The notes under the pieces were generated by a model. That model searched no databases. It was not told the DNA's origin and saw only the letters and a list, made by a program, of their open reading frames with translations. A stretch of DNA of 64,000 nucleotides from Amycolatopsis nigrescens CSC17Ta-90 (lineage in GTDB: Bacteria > Actinomycetota > Actinomycetes > Mycobacteriales > Pseudonocardiaceae), in contig NZ_ARVW01000001.1 of NCBI RefSeq assembly GCF_000384315.1, positions 5,208,157 through 5,272,156 of the forward strand, in the 5' to 3' direction. A program made the translations under genes and the position numbers. The number at the start of each line of letters is the position of its first letter. Positions within the stretch are counted from its first letter, which is position 1. Positions 28,551 through 35,789 of the stretch are shown here, in pieces.

Positions 28551-29453
28551 ATGCCACCGTCGCTGCACGGGCTCGGCCTCGGCACCGGGAAGAAGGCCAG
28601 GCTGCACCGGATCCTCTACCAGCACGGCGCCGGGAACGGCACCGGCCTGTTCCTGCCGTACGACCACGGCCTGGAGCACGGCCCGCGCGACTTCTTCGTG
28701 AACCAGGACGCGGCCGACCCGGCTTACCTGGTGCGGCTCGCCGTCGAGGGCGGGTTCAACGGGGTGGTGCTGCAGATCGGCAACGCCAGGAAGTTCTACT
28801 GGGAGTTCGCCGGTGAGGTGCCGCTGGTGCTCAAGCTGAACGGCAAGACCGAGCTGCCGCCGGACGGCGATCCGATCTCCCCGCTGAACGCCACCGTGGC
28901 CGACGCCGTGGCGCTCGGTGCCGACGCGGTCGGCTACACGCTCTACGTCGGCTCGCCCCGGCAGGCCGAGGACTTCGTGCAGTTCCGCGGCGTTCGCGGG
29001 GACGCGGAGCGCTACGGCATGCCGGTGATCGTGTGGGCCTATCCGCGTGGTTCCGCGGTCGCCGCGAAAGGTGGCCGTGACTCCTTCTACGCGGTGGACT
29101 ACGCCGCCCGTGTCGCCGCCGAACTCGGCGCGGACGTGGTGAAGCTGACCTGGCCGGTCTCGCGGACCGAACAGGTCCGGCCCGAATACGAAAGGGACTT
29201 CACCGAGCAGCAGATGCTGCCGGCGTTGGTCCGCTCGGCCGGGCGGGCGCTGGTGCTGCTTTCCGGCGGTGCGAAAACGGATCTCGACGAGGTCTTCGAC
29301 CGGGCGAAGCAGGCGATGGATGCCGGTGCCGCCGGGCTCATCTTCGGCCGCAACATCTGGCAGTGGCCGCACGACGAGTCCTTGCGCATCGCGGCGGAGC
29401 TGCGTGCCCTGCTCGCTCAATACCCGGCGGCCCGAGGCGAGCGCGGGAACTGA
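28551..29453 (+). CDS. Class I fructose-bisphosphate aldolase (FbaB/DeoC-like)
   Basis: 300 residues, starting two bases after the ubiquitin-like gene's stop. A Schiff-base aldolase of the FbaB type: LFLPYDHGLEHGPRDFF near the start, catalytic Lys in GADVVKLTWPVS, and phosphate-binding LLSGGAKTDLDEVF and AGLIFGRNIWQW near the end. Likely cleaves or condenses ketose phosphates. Placed with an isomerase domain and a glycosyltransferase, it suggests a sugar-phosphate pathway. Its stop codon lies within a 15-base tandem duplication. Confidence 0.9.
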   Translation: MPPSLHGLGLGTGKKARLHRILYQHGAGNGTGLFLPYDHGLEHGPRDFFVNQDAADPAYLVRLAVEGGFNGVVLQIGNARKFYWEFAGEVPLVLKLNGKTELPPDGDPISPLNATVADAVALGADAVGYTLYVGSPRQAEDFVQFRGVRGDAERYGMPVIVWAYPRGSAVAAKGGRDSFYAVDYAARVAAELGADVVKLTWPVSRTEQVRPEYERDFTEQQMLPALVRSAGRALVLLSGGAKTDLDEVFDRAKQAMDAGAAGLIFGRNIWQWPHDESLRIAAELRALLAQYPAARGERGN

Positions 29454-29469
29454 CAGCGCGGGAACTGAC
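29440..29469. repeat. 15-base tandem duplication at the aldolase stop
   Basis: AGCGCGGGAACTGAC occurs twice in direct succession (29440-29454 and 29455-29469), spanning the aldolase TGA. It is probably a recent slippage product with no evident function. Confidence 0.7.
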
Positions 29470-29546
29470 ACTGCCCGGGCGGCTGGGGTCGCCGAATCAT
29501 GCGAAGGTATCCGCGACTCTGCGCACGAGGAAGCTGCGAGGACGTG

Positions 29547-30911
29547 ATGGACGTGGTGGGTACCGGGTTCCCAGTCAGCCTGGTCGAGGTGGAGACCGCG
29601 CCGGGGGTCACCGTCGGCGCCGGGCCGGCGGGCCTGGCAGGGTCGGTGCGGGAGCGGCTCGGTGCCGCCAGGATCCGGCACGTGAGCAGTACCGCGACCG
29701 GTGGCGGGGTGGCGGAACTGCTGCGCGGCTCGATCGGCCGTCAGCGGTTGCTCGGCCTGCCGGCGGACTGGCTGGTCGCGGATGAGGCACCGGAGTTCTT
29801 CCAGCTCACCAAACGGATCCACCACGGCCTGCACGGCAGGCACAGCGCGGGCGGGTTCACCGCCGCCGACCGCGAGTTCTACCGCGCGGTGACCGAGCGG
29901 GCCGCCCGGCGGCTGCTCGCCGTGCTGGGCCCCGAAGACCTGGTGGTGCTGCACGATCCGCAGACCCTCGGCACCGCCGGGCACCTGCTGGCCGCGGGGC
30001 GGCGGGTGGCTTGGCGATGCCATATCGGCACCTGGTCGGACAGCCCGGCGGCCGAGGAGACCTGGGAGCTGCTGCGGCCCTACGCCGAACGGGTGCCGCA
30101 GTGCGTTTTCACCATGAAGGAGTACGTGCCCTCGTATCTCTCACCCGCACAGGTGGTCGTCATCCGCCCGTCGATCGATCCCTTCGCGGCGAAGAACCGC
30201 GAGCTGGCGCCGTCCCGGCAGCAGGAACTGCTCGCCGCCGTGGGGCTGACCGCGCCAGGGGCCGCCGGGAACCCGGTAGGAAGTACGCTGCAGAGCGACT
30301 TCCTGCCGTCCGATGCACCGGCCGTGGTGCAGGTGTCGCGGTGGGATCCGCTGAAGGACATGGGCGGGGTGCTGCGTGCCTTCGCCGATCACGTCGCACC
30401 GGTGACCGGCGCGCATCTCCTGCTGGCCGGGCCGGATCCGGCGGACATCCCGGACGACCCGGAAGGTGCGCGAATCTTCGCCGAGGTGCGGCGTCAGCGT
30501 GAGCTGCTGCCCGAGGACATCCGCCGCCGGGTACACCTGATCGTGTTGTCCCTCGGCGATTTCGAGCTCAACGGCCTGGTGGTCAACGCCATTCAGCGCC
30601 GTGCCACCGTCGTGGTGCAGAAGAGCCTGGAAGAGGGTTTCGGCCTGACCGCGACCGAAGCGATGTGGAAGGCGCGGCCGATCGTTGCCGCGCGGACGGG
30701 CGGGTTGACCGCGCAGCTCACCGATCAGGTGCACGGGTTGCTGGTGGAGCCGGCGGACCTGGCCGGTTTCGGCGCCGCGGTGACCGGGCTGCTCACCGAC
30801 CCGGCGACCGCGGCCAGGCTCGGCGCGGCCGCGCGGGAAAGGTGCGAGGCGGAGTTCCTCGCCGACCGCGAGCTCGCGGACTACCTGCGGCTATATCTGT
30901 CGATGCTTTGA
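29547..30911 (+). CDS. TreT-like glycosyltransferase (GT4 family)
   Basis: 454 residues; ATG 29547 follows GAGGAC, and GTG 29544 is possible. The N-terminal half matches trehalose glycosyltransferring synthase (IRHVSSTATGGGVAELL, LVADEAPEFFQLTKRIHHGLHG, LHDPQTLG). The C-terminal half has the GT-B nucleotide-sugar site (VQVSRWDPLKDMGGVL, VVVQKSLEEGFGLTATEAMWKARPIVA, GGLTAQL). TreT makes trehalose from NDP-glucose and glucose; the acceptor here could be another sugar from this cluster. No signal peptide, so cytoplasmic. It lies 93 bases after the aldolase. Confidence 0.88.
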   Translation: MDVVGTGFPVSLVEVETAPGVTVGAGPAGLAGSVRERLGAARIRHVSSTATGGGVAELLRGSIGRQRLLGLPADWLVADEAPEFFQLTKRIHHGLHGRHSAGGFTAADREFYRAVTERAARRLLAVLGPEDLVVLHDPQTLGTAGHLLAAGRRVAWRCHIGTWSDSPAAEETWELLRPYAERVPQCVFTMKEYVPSYLSPAQVVVIRPSIDPFAAKNRELAPSRQQELLAAVGLTAPGAAGNPVGSTLQSDFLPSDAPAVVQVSRWDPLKDMGGVLRAFADHVAPVTGAHLLLAGPDPADIPDDPEGARIFAEVRRQRELLPEDIRRRVHLIVLSLGDFELNGLVVNAIQRRATVVVQKSLEEGFGLTATEAMWKARPIVAARTGGLTAQLTDQVHGLLVEPADLAGFGAAVTGLLTDPATAARLGAAARERCEAEFLADRELADYLRLYLSML

Positions 30912-30928
30912 TGGCCTGATCGGGTGAC

Positions 30929-30970
30929 ATTGTTTTCATTAGCGGGAAACCGTTGCAAATCAGAAACAAT
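30929..30970. promoter_or_regulatory. AT-rich region with inverted repeat upstream of the ROK gene
   Basis: ATTGTTT (30929-30935) is repeated inverted as AAACAAT (30964-30970), 28 bases apart, in a stretch much lower in GC than its surroundings (30925-31030). GGGAAACCGTTGCAAATC lies between. A likely promoter-operator region for the ROK regulator; the binding protein is unknown. Confidence 0.4.
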
Positions 30971-31030
30971 CGGTCTCACTGAATGCGGTCCGGCTTAAAT
31001 TTGAAGAAATCGCGTGCTAATCTTCTTCGC

Positions 31031-32281
31031 ATGCTCGAAGCGCGTGATCTGCTCGGTCCCGCCACCGGGACCCGTGAGCTGAACCGCAAGAAAATGATCA
31101 TCGAGATCATGATCAAGGCGGACCGGCAGTCGCGGATCGCCCGGCGCAGCGGACTGTCCCAGGCATCGGTCTCCACCGCCGTGCAGGAACTGGCGGAGGC
31201 GGGCATCGTCGAGGCGGAGAAGGGCACCGAGGTCAGGGGGCGCGGCCGCAGTGCGCAGGTGCGGCTGCGGCCGGTCCGCGGGGTGGCGGTCGGGGTGGAC
31301 CTCAGCCACGACCACGTGACCGTGGTGGCCAGGCGGGTGGACCAGCACTTCGACCGGATCCGGGTGCAGCAGCGCCAGGACGGCGCGCACGGCGGGCTGC
31401 GGCGGCTGCTGCCGTCGATCGTCGGCATGATCGGCGACGCGGTGGAGGAAACCGGGCAGACGCTGGACGACGTGGTCGCCGCCGGTATCTCGGTGCCCCG
31501 GATGATCGACCCGAGGACCGGCCGGTTCACCACCCCGGTGCTGCCGCCGTGGACCGAGCACGACCAGCCCGCTGAAGAACTGGGCCGGTTGCTTGGCGTG
31601 CACTTCGCGATCGACAACGACGCGAACCTCGGCGCGATGGCCGAGCAGACCTACGGGATGGACGAGCCCGCGGAGACCGTGGTCTACGTGAAGGCCACCA
31701 CCGGCGTCGGCGTCGGCATCATGATCGGCGACAAGCTGCTGCGCGGGCAGCGCGGCATGGCTGGCGAGATCGGCCACCTCACCATGGACCGCTACGGCGA
31801 GGTGTGCCAGTGCGGCGGGCGCGGCTGCCTGGACAGCATCGTGGGCGCGGAGTCGCTGATCGCCGAGGTCCGGCAGGCGCTGCGCGGCAACACCATCGAC
31901 GTGCCGGTCACGCTGGCTTCGCTGATCGAGAAGGCGCACGCGGGAGACGCCGTGTGCGCGCGGGTGCTCAAGGACGCCGGCCGCACGATCGGGCTGGCGC
32001 TGGCCCAGTTGTGCAATCTGTTCAACCCGCACCTGGTGGTGCTCGGTGGTGAGCTGGCCACCGGCCGCGAGCTGATCCTCGGTCCGTGCCGGCAGGAGCT
32101 GCAGCGGTACGCGCTGGCCGGGGCGGTGAACCCGGCGGAGGGGTTCGTGCTGCGGCTCAGCCAGCTCGGCGCGCTGGCCGAGGCGCAGGGCGCGCTGATC
32201 CTCGGCCTCCGTTCCTGCCACGGCGACGAGGGCGGCCGAACGGTCAACAGGGCCGTGGGCAGCGGCGTCTCATCGAGTTGA
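31031..32281 (+). CDS. ROK-family transcriptional regulator
   Basis: 416 residues. I choose ATG 31031: the frame is open to 30983, but those 16 codons are AT-rich and include the rare TTA, unlike coding sequence here. There is an N-terminal winged helix-turn-helix (SRIARRSGLSQASVSTAVQELAEAGIV), then a sugar-kinase-like ROK domain with VAVGVDLSHDHV, AIDNDANLGAMAEQTYG and the zinc motif GHLTMDRYGEVCQCGGRGCLDS. Typically represses sugar-pathway genes until a sugar binds. It probably controls the adjoining isomerase/aldolase/glycosyltransferase cluster. Confidence 0.93.
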   Translation: MLEARDLLGPATGTRELNRKKMIIEIMIKADRQSRIARRSGLSQASVSTAVQELAEAGIVEAEKGTEVRGRGRSAQVRLRPVRGVAVGVDLSHDHVTVVARRVDQHFDRIRVQQRQDGAHGGLRRLLPSIVGMIGDAVEETGQTLDDVVAAGISVPRMIDPRTGRFTTPVLPPWTEHDQPAEELGRLLGVHFAIDNDANLGAMAEQTYGMDEPAETVVYVKATTGVGVGIMIGDKLLRGQRGMAGEIGHLTMDRYGEVCQCGGRGCLDSIVGAESLIAEVRQALRGNTIDVPVTLASLIEKAHAGDAVCARVLKDAGRTIGLALAQLCNLFNPHLVVLGGELATGRELILGPCRQELQRYALAGAVNPAEGFVLRLSQLGALAEAQGALILGLRSCHGDEGGRTVNRAVGSGVSSS

Positions 32282-32498
32282 AGCGGCCATCCGCGTTTTC
32301 CCGCCGGACATTGTTCGAATAGATAGAGACGTGACGAATCCGAATAAACTTCGGCGGCACTTCTCGAATGCCGCATTTGGTGGCGCTTCGCCACGCCGGA
32401 AAGCGGTACGCTAGGGTTTCGCTCTCCTGCCGCGGTGAGCACCGCAAATCGCGCGGCGGCCCGGTAGCATGACGACCATCGACCTTTGAGGCGCAGCC

Positions 32499-32672
32499 AT
32501 GAACTTTGCCCAGGTACTCCAGGACAAGCCGGTCAGGCCGCATGCGATTACCGCGGGGGACGAGCCCGACTACGAATCGCCGTTGCTGATCGACCTCGGG
32601 CATGTCCGGGACGTCACCCTCGGCAGTTCGTCCAGCGGCAGCGCCGACGCGAATTCGCAGTACTACTGGTGA
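32499..32672 (+). CDS. Lasso peptide precursor
   Basis: 57 residues from ATG 32499, seven bases after GAGG. The leader carries the lasso recognition pattern Y-x-x-P-x-L-x3-G-x5-T in YESPLLIDLGHVRDVT. Thr40 sits at position -2, where the peptidase requires it, giving a predicted core GSSSSGSADANSQYYW (32622-32669). Gly1 would form the macrolactam with Asp9, making a nine-residue Ser-rich ring and a seven-residue tail whose Tyr14, Tyr15 and Trp16 could lock the thread. There is no Cys, so class II. The cyclase gene follows by 15 bases. Confidence 0.88.
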   Translation: MNFAQVLQDKPVRPHAITAGDEPDYESPLLIDLGHVRDVTLGSSSSGSADANSQYYW

Positions 32673-32687
32673 GACCGGCCGGATCCG

Positions 32688-34520
32688 GTGAAACCCGAGT
32701 CGTGGTCGGCCGGACTGGCCGGTGTGTTCCCGTCCACCGCCGAGCTGCGAAGCTGGGGCGGCGGCCATCCCGGTGAAATCCGCGGGCTGCGCTGCGGCGG
32801 AGCGCGGCTGATCGTGCTCGGGCAGTGCCTGGTGGACGAGTGGCGGCTGCGCGCCGACTTCCTGCGGGCACTGGAAACCGGCAGGCTGGAGACGCTGACC
32901 GAATGGCCGGGCAGCTATCTCACCCTGGTGTTCCGGGACCGGGAGCTCACCGCGTTCGTCGACCTGGCCGGCCAGTTTCCGTTGTACTACCGGCAAACTG
33001 CCGGCCGCACCGCGTTCGGCACCCAGGCCGCGGCCACCGCCGCGGCGGCCGGGGTGCCGCGGCGGCCGGATACGCGGGTGCTCGCCGCCAATATCGTCTG
33101 CCCGGATGTGCCCGCCCTGACCGGCGACCGGTCGGTGCTCGACGGGGTGCGCCGGCTCGGCGGCGGCCAGGCGATCAGGGTGACCGAGTCGGGGCGCTGC
33201 ACCGTGTGGACCTACCAGCCGCTCCGGCCCGACCCGGCCGCTTCTTTAGCCGAAGCAGGGGAAGAACTTCGCGCGTCGCTGGACGACGCCGTCCGGGCCA
33301 GGACCGCGATGGGCACCCGGCTGACCGCGGACTTCAGCGGTGGGCTGGATTCCAGCTCGCTGGCCTTTCTCGCGGCCGGGCACCTGGCGGCTCCGCTGCC
33401 GGTGTGCACCTACCACCATCCGGGGGCCCCGGCCGCCGACCTGGAGCACGCCGAGCGGTTCGCGTCGCTGGACCGGCGGCTGCGCCGGCATCTGGTGCTC
33501 GGCACCGAACAAACGCTGAGCTATCAGGATCTCGGCCGGGTGCCCGCCGGTGACGGGCCAGACCCGGCCGCGGTGGCGGTGGCCCGGTCGCGGCTGCGGC
33601 TGGACGCAGCGGCCGGGCTCGGCGCCGGGGTGCACCTCGGCGGTGAAGGTGCGGACGCCCTGCTCGTCGCCCCGCCCGGCTATCTCGCCGATCTGCCCCG
33701 GCGTGCCGAGTTGGGCAGGCACTGCCGGGTGCTTGCCGGGCAGCGGCACGAGTCGCCGGCCGCCGTGTTCGCCAAGGCCGTCCGGCTTTCCCGGACCTCG
33801 TACACCAAGGCATTGCGTGGGCTCGCCGGCACACTGGCCGCGCCGGCCGAACGGGATCGGCGCTGGCTGGACGCGATCGCCTGGTGGCCGGAACCCGGCG
33901 TGGAGGCGACCTGGCTGACCCGGCGGACGCGGGTCGAACTGGCCGGGCTCGCCGAGAGCGCGAACCCGGATCTCACCGACGGACTCGGCGTCGGGGATTT
34001 CGCGGCACTGGGTGAACTCCGCGCTTCGGCCACCGTGCAACGACATCTGATCGAGACCGCCAGGCCATACCGGGTCTGGCCGCACGCGCCCTTTCTGGAC
34101 AACGACGTCGTGCGCGCCTGCCTGCGGGTGCCGGCGCACCGGCGCGCGGAACCCGGCGGCTACAAGCCGTTGCTCGGGAGGGCACTGGCCGGGCTGGTAC
34201 CGGCGCCGGTGCTGGCCCGGCGCACCAAGGGCGACTACGCGGCCGAGGAATACCGGGGCGCGCGGCGGAACGCGGCCGGGCTGCGGGCGCTGATCACCGG
34301 TTCCCGGCTGGCCGGGCTCGGCGTGCTCGAACCGGCGGCGGTGCTCGCCTCGCTCGAACGCGGGCTGGCCGGCGGCCGGGCGCCGTTTCCCGCGCTGAAC
34401 CGGCTGATCGCCACCGAACTCTGGCTGCACACCTTCGAGGAGAACGATCCATGGCCGGTCTGCGCATCCCCGCCCACGTACACGTCAGCGCCGGAGCGCA
34501 CGGCGGTACCGTGCTGCTGA
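32688..34520 (+). CDS. Lasso peptide macrolactam synthetase (asparagine synthetase-like)
   Basis: 610 residues from GTG 32688 with no strong ribosome-binding site, so it may depend on translation of the precursor. It resembles asparagine synthetase B with a degenerate N-terminal glutaminase half lacking the catalytic Cys2. The ATP-pyrophosphatase motif is intact: DFSGGLDSSSLAFLA with Ser217 starting the P-loop. LGGEGADALLVAP, HAPFLDNDVVRACLRVPAHRR and RRTKGDYAAEEY also match lasso cyclases. It adenylates the core Asp side chain for ring closure. It overlaps the next gene by 70 bases. Confidence 0.92.
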   Translation: MKPESWSAGLAGVFPSTAELRSWGGGHPGEIRGLRCGGARLIVLGQCLVDEWRLRADFLRALETGRLETLTEWPGSYLTLVFRDRELTAFVDLAGQFPLYYRQTAGRTAFGTQAAATAAAAGVPRRPDTRVLAANIVCPDVPALTGDRSVLDGVRRLGGGQAIRVTESGRCTVWTYQPLRPDPAASLAEAGEELRASLDDAVRARTAMGTRLTADFSGGLDSSSLAFLAAGHLAAPLPVCTYHHPGAPAADLEHAERFASLDRRLRRHLVLGTEQTLSYQDLGRVPAGDGPDPAAVAVARSRLRLDAAAGLGAGVHLGGEGADALLVAPPGYLADLPRRAELGRHCRVLAGQRHESPAAVFAKAVRLSRTSYTKALRGLAGTLAAPAERDRRWLDAIAWWPEPGVEATWLTRRTRVELAGLAESANPDLTDGLGVGDFAALGELRASATVQRHLIETARPYRVWPHAPFLDNDVVRACLRVPAHRRAEPGGYKPLLGRALAGLVPAPVLARRTKGDYAAEEYRGARRNAAGLRALITGSRLAGLGVLEPAAVLASLERGLAGGRAPFPALNRLIATELWLHTFEENDPWPVCASPPTYTSAPERTAVPCC

Positions 34521-35170
34521 ACTGGCGCTCCGGCCAGTGGTACGCGCTGAACGCCACGGCGTTCGCGCTCTGGCGGGAGTGGCATCGCACCGGCGATTTC
34601 GAGGACGCGGTGCGCACCGTGTCCCTGGGATACCGGCCGGAGCACGCCGCGCGGCTGCGGGCCGACGCCGAGCGGCTGCTGGCGGAACTGGTGGCCCGTG
34701 GCCTGATCAGCGAAGGGGCCGCCGACGTGTCCCCGGCGATCCCTTGGGGCGTACCGGAAATCCCCGTCTCACGGGACGGGGTGCCGTCCGGGTGGCGGTT
34801 GCGGCTCGCCGCGTGCACCGGGTTTCTGCTCACCATGGTGGTGCTGCGGCTGCCGTTCCGCCGGACCGTGCGGTTCGTGTCGTGGCTCGGCCGCGTGCGG
34901 TGCCGGGAGACGGCGACCGTCGCGCAACTGAGGGCCACGCTGGCCGCGGTGGACGCGGTGGCCCGGCGTTATCCCGGCCGGGCCGCCTGCCTGGAACTGT
35001 CCGTGGCCGCGGTGGTCACGATGGCGCTGCTCCGGCGGCGGGCCGGCTGGGCGGTGGGCATCGCGGACGATCCGTACCGCTTCCACGCCTGGGTCGAAGC
35101 CGGCGGCTGCCCGGTGCTGCGTCCCGGCGAGCCGCGGGCCGGACACTTCCGCCGCGTGCTGGTGTTCTGA
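34451..35170 (+). CDS. Fused lasso RRE (B1) and leader peptidase (B2)
   Basis: 239 residues. Residues ~1-88 are a PqqD-like RiPP recognition element (VLLNWRSGQWYALNATAFALW, LLAELVARGLI) that binds the precursor leader. Residues ~110-239 are the transglutaminase-like B2 peptidase (GRAACLELSVAAVVTMALL with Cys180, YRFHAWVEAGG with His212). In many actinobacterial lasso loci B1 and B2 are separate genes; here they are one. A third triad residue is not obvious. The gene starts inside the cyclase gene's 3' end. A 13-base-stem terminator follows. Confidence 0.88.
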   Translation: MAGLRIPAHVHVSAGAHGGTVLLNWRSGQWYALNATAFALWREWHRTGDFEDAVRTVSLGYRPEHAARLRADAERLLAELVARGLISEGAADVSPAIPWGVPEIPVSRDGVPSGWRLRLAACTGFLLTMVVLRLPFRRTVRFVSWLGRVRCRETATVAQLRATLAAVDAVARRYPGRAACLELSVAAVVTMALLRRRAGWAVGIADDPYRFHAWVEAGGCPVLRPGEPRAGHFRRVLVF

Positions 35171-35184
35171 ACCGCGGTCGTGAC

Positions 35185-35216
35185 GAAGGACGCCTCGAAC
35201 CCCCGAGGCGTCCTTC
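35185..35216. terminator. Hairpin after the lasso operon
   Basis: GAAGGACGCCTCG (35185-35197) pairs perfectly with CGAGGCGTCCTTC (35204-35216) around six bases. It lies 15 bases after the lasB stop and seven bases before the convergent small gene's stop, so it probably terminates both. Confidence 0.75.
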
Positions 35217-35222
35217 ACCGGG

Positions 35223-35366
35223 TCAGCCGAGCAGTGCGTCGAGCAACGGCGGCTCCGCGGACTTCAGCACGAACAGGACCAAGATGACCACTACCACGGC
35301 GATCTGGGCGTGCCGGAATCTGACCGGGAGTGTGCAGTCGGCGCAGACCCTGATCTCGAAACCCAC
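35223..35366 (-). CDS. Small CxxC membrane protein (47 residues)
   Basis: GTG at 35366 follows a strong AAAGGAG by six bases; the longer reading has no site. The peptide has a short N-terminal part with two cysteines in VCADC, then a basic stretch (VRFRHAQ), one membrane helix (IAVVVVILVLFVL) and a short acidic tail. It could bind metal or form a disulfide. It is convergent with the lasso operon and shares its terminator. No known family. Confidence 0.65.
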   Translation of the reverse strand: MGFEIRVCADCTLPVRFRHAQIAVVVVILVLFVLKSAEPPLLDALLG

Positions 35367-35789
35367 GAGTTTCTCCTTTCGGGTTTTCCTTGCGATGCTT
35401 CGAGTTTGTCCCCTTTCCTGGTGTCCCGCAACGCCGTCGAGAGCGCGGAACAGCCCGCTGAACACGCTGTTTCCGCCGATCTTCTTGAATCTTCGGACCT
35501 GCCGGAATTCGAACTGAACTCCGGGCCGGGAAAACCGGCGTTCCCGGTACGGAATTGAACCGGGAACGAGGAATCCGGGGTGGCTTTCGCGGTCACCGCG
35601 GCACCGGGCGGACGGCGGTGGCCGTCGTGCCGCCCACCGCCGGCGGCGTCGGTCGGGCTCGCGCGGCGCCAGGCCGGTCCGGTCGAAGAATTGAAGGGAC
35701 CCGGGCGGCCGGGCCGGGGGTGCGGGTCAAAAGTGACGGTTCCGCGCCGGGACCGGCAGCTTCGGCCGTGCGGGAAAAAATCATGGAAA
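35367..35789. other. 423-base intergenic region with a hairpin
   Basis: Between the small CxxC gene's start and the end of the AfsR-like gene. I see no supported ORF. The notable element is a perfect 9-base stem GTTCCCGGT (35540-35548)/ACCGGGAAC (35559-35567) with a 10-base loop. The part near 35367-35500 should hold the promoter of the small gene. Confidence 0.5.

Noticed and set aside
32469..32489. Mini-ORF MTTIDL just before the lasso precursor
   Set aside because: No ribosome-binding site and no repeat or conservation that can be seen here.
35310..35558. 82-codon rightward frame over the small CxxC gene
   Set aside because: Antisense to the better-supported small gene, with no ribosome-binding site or recognisable domain.
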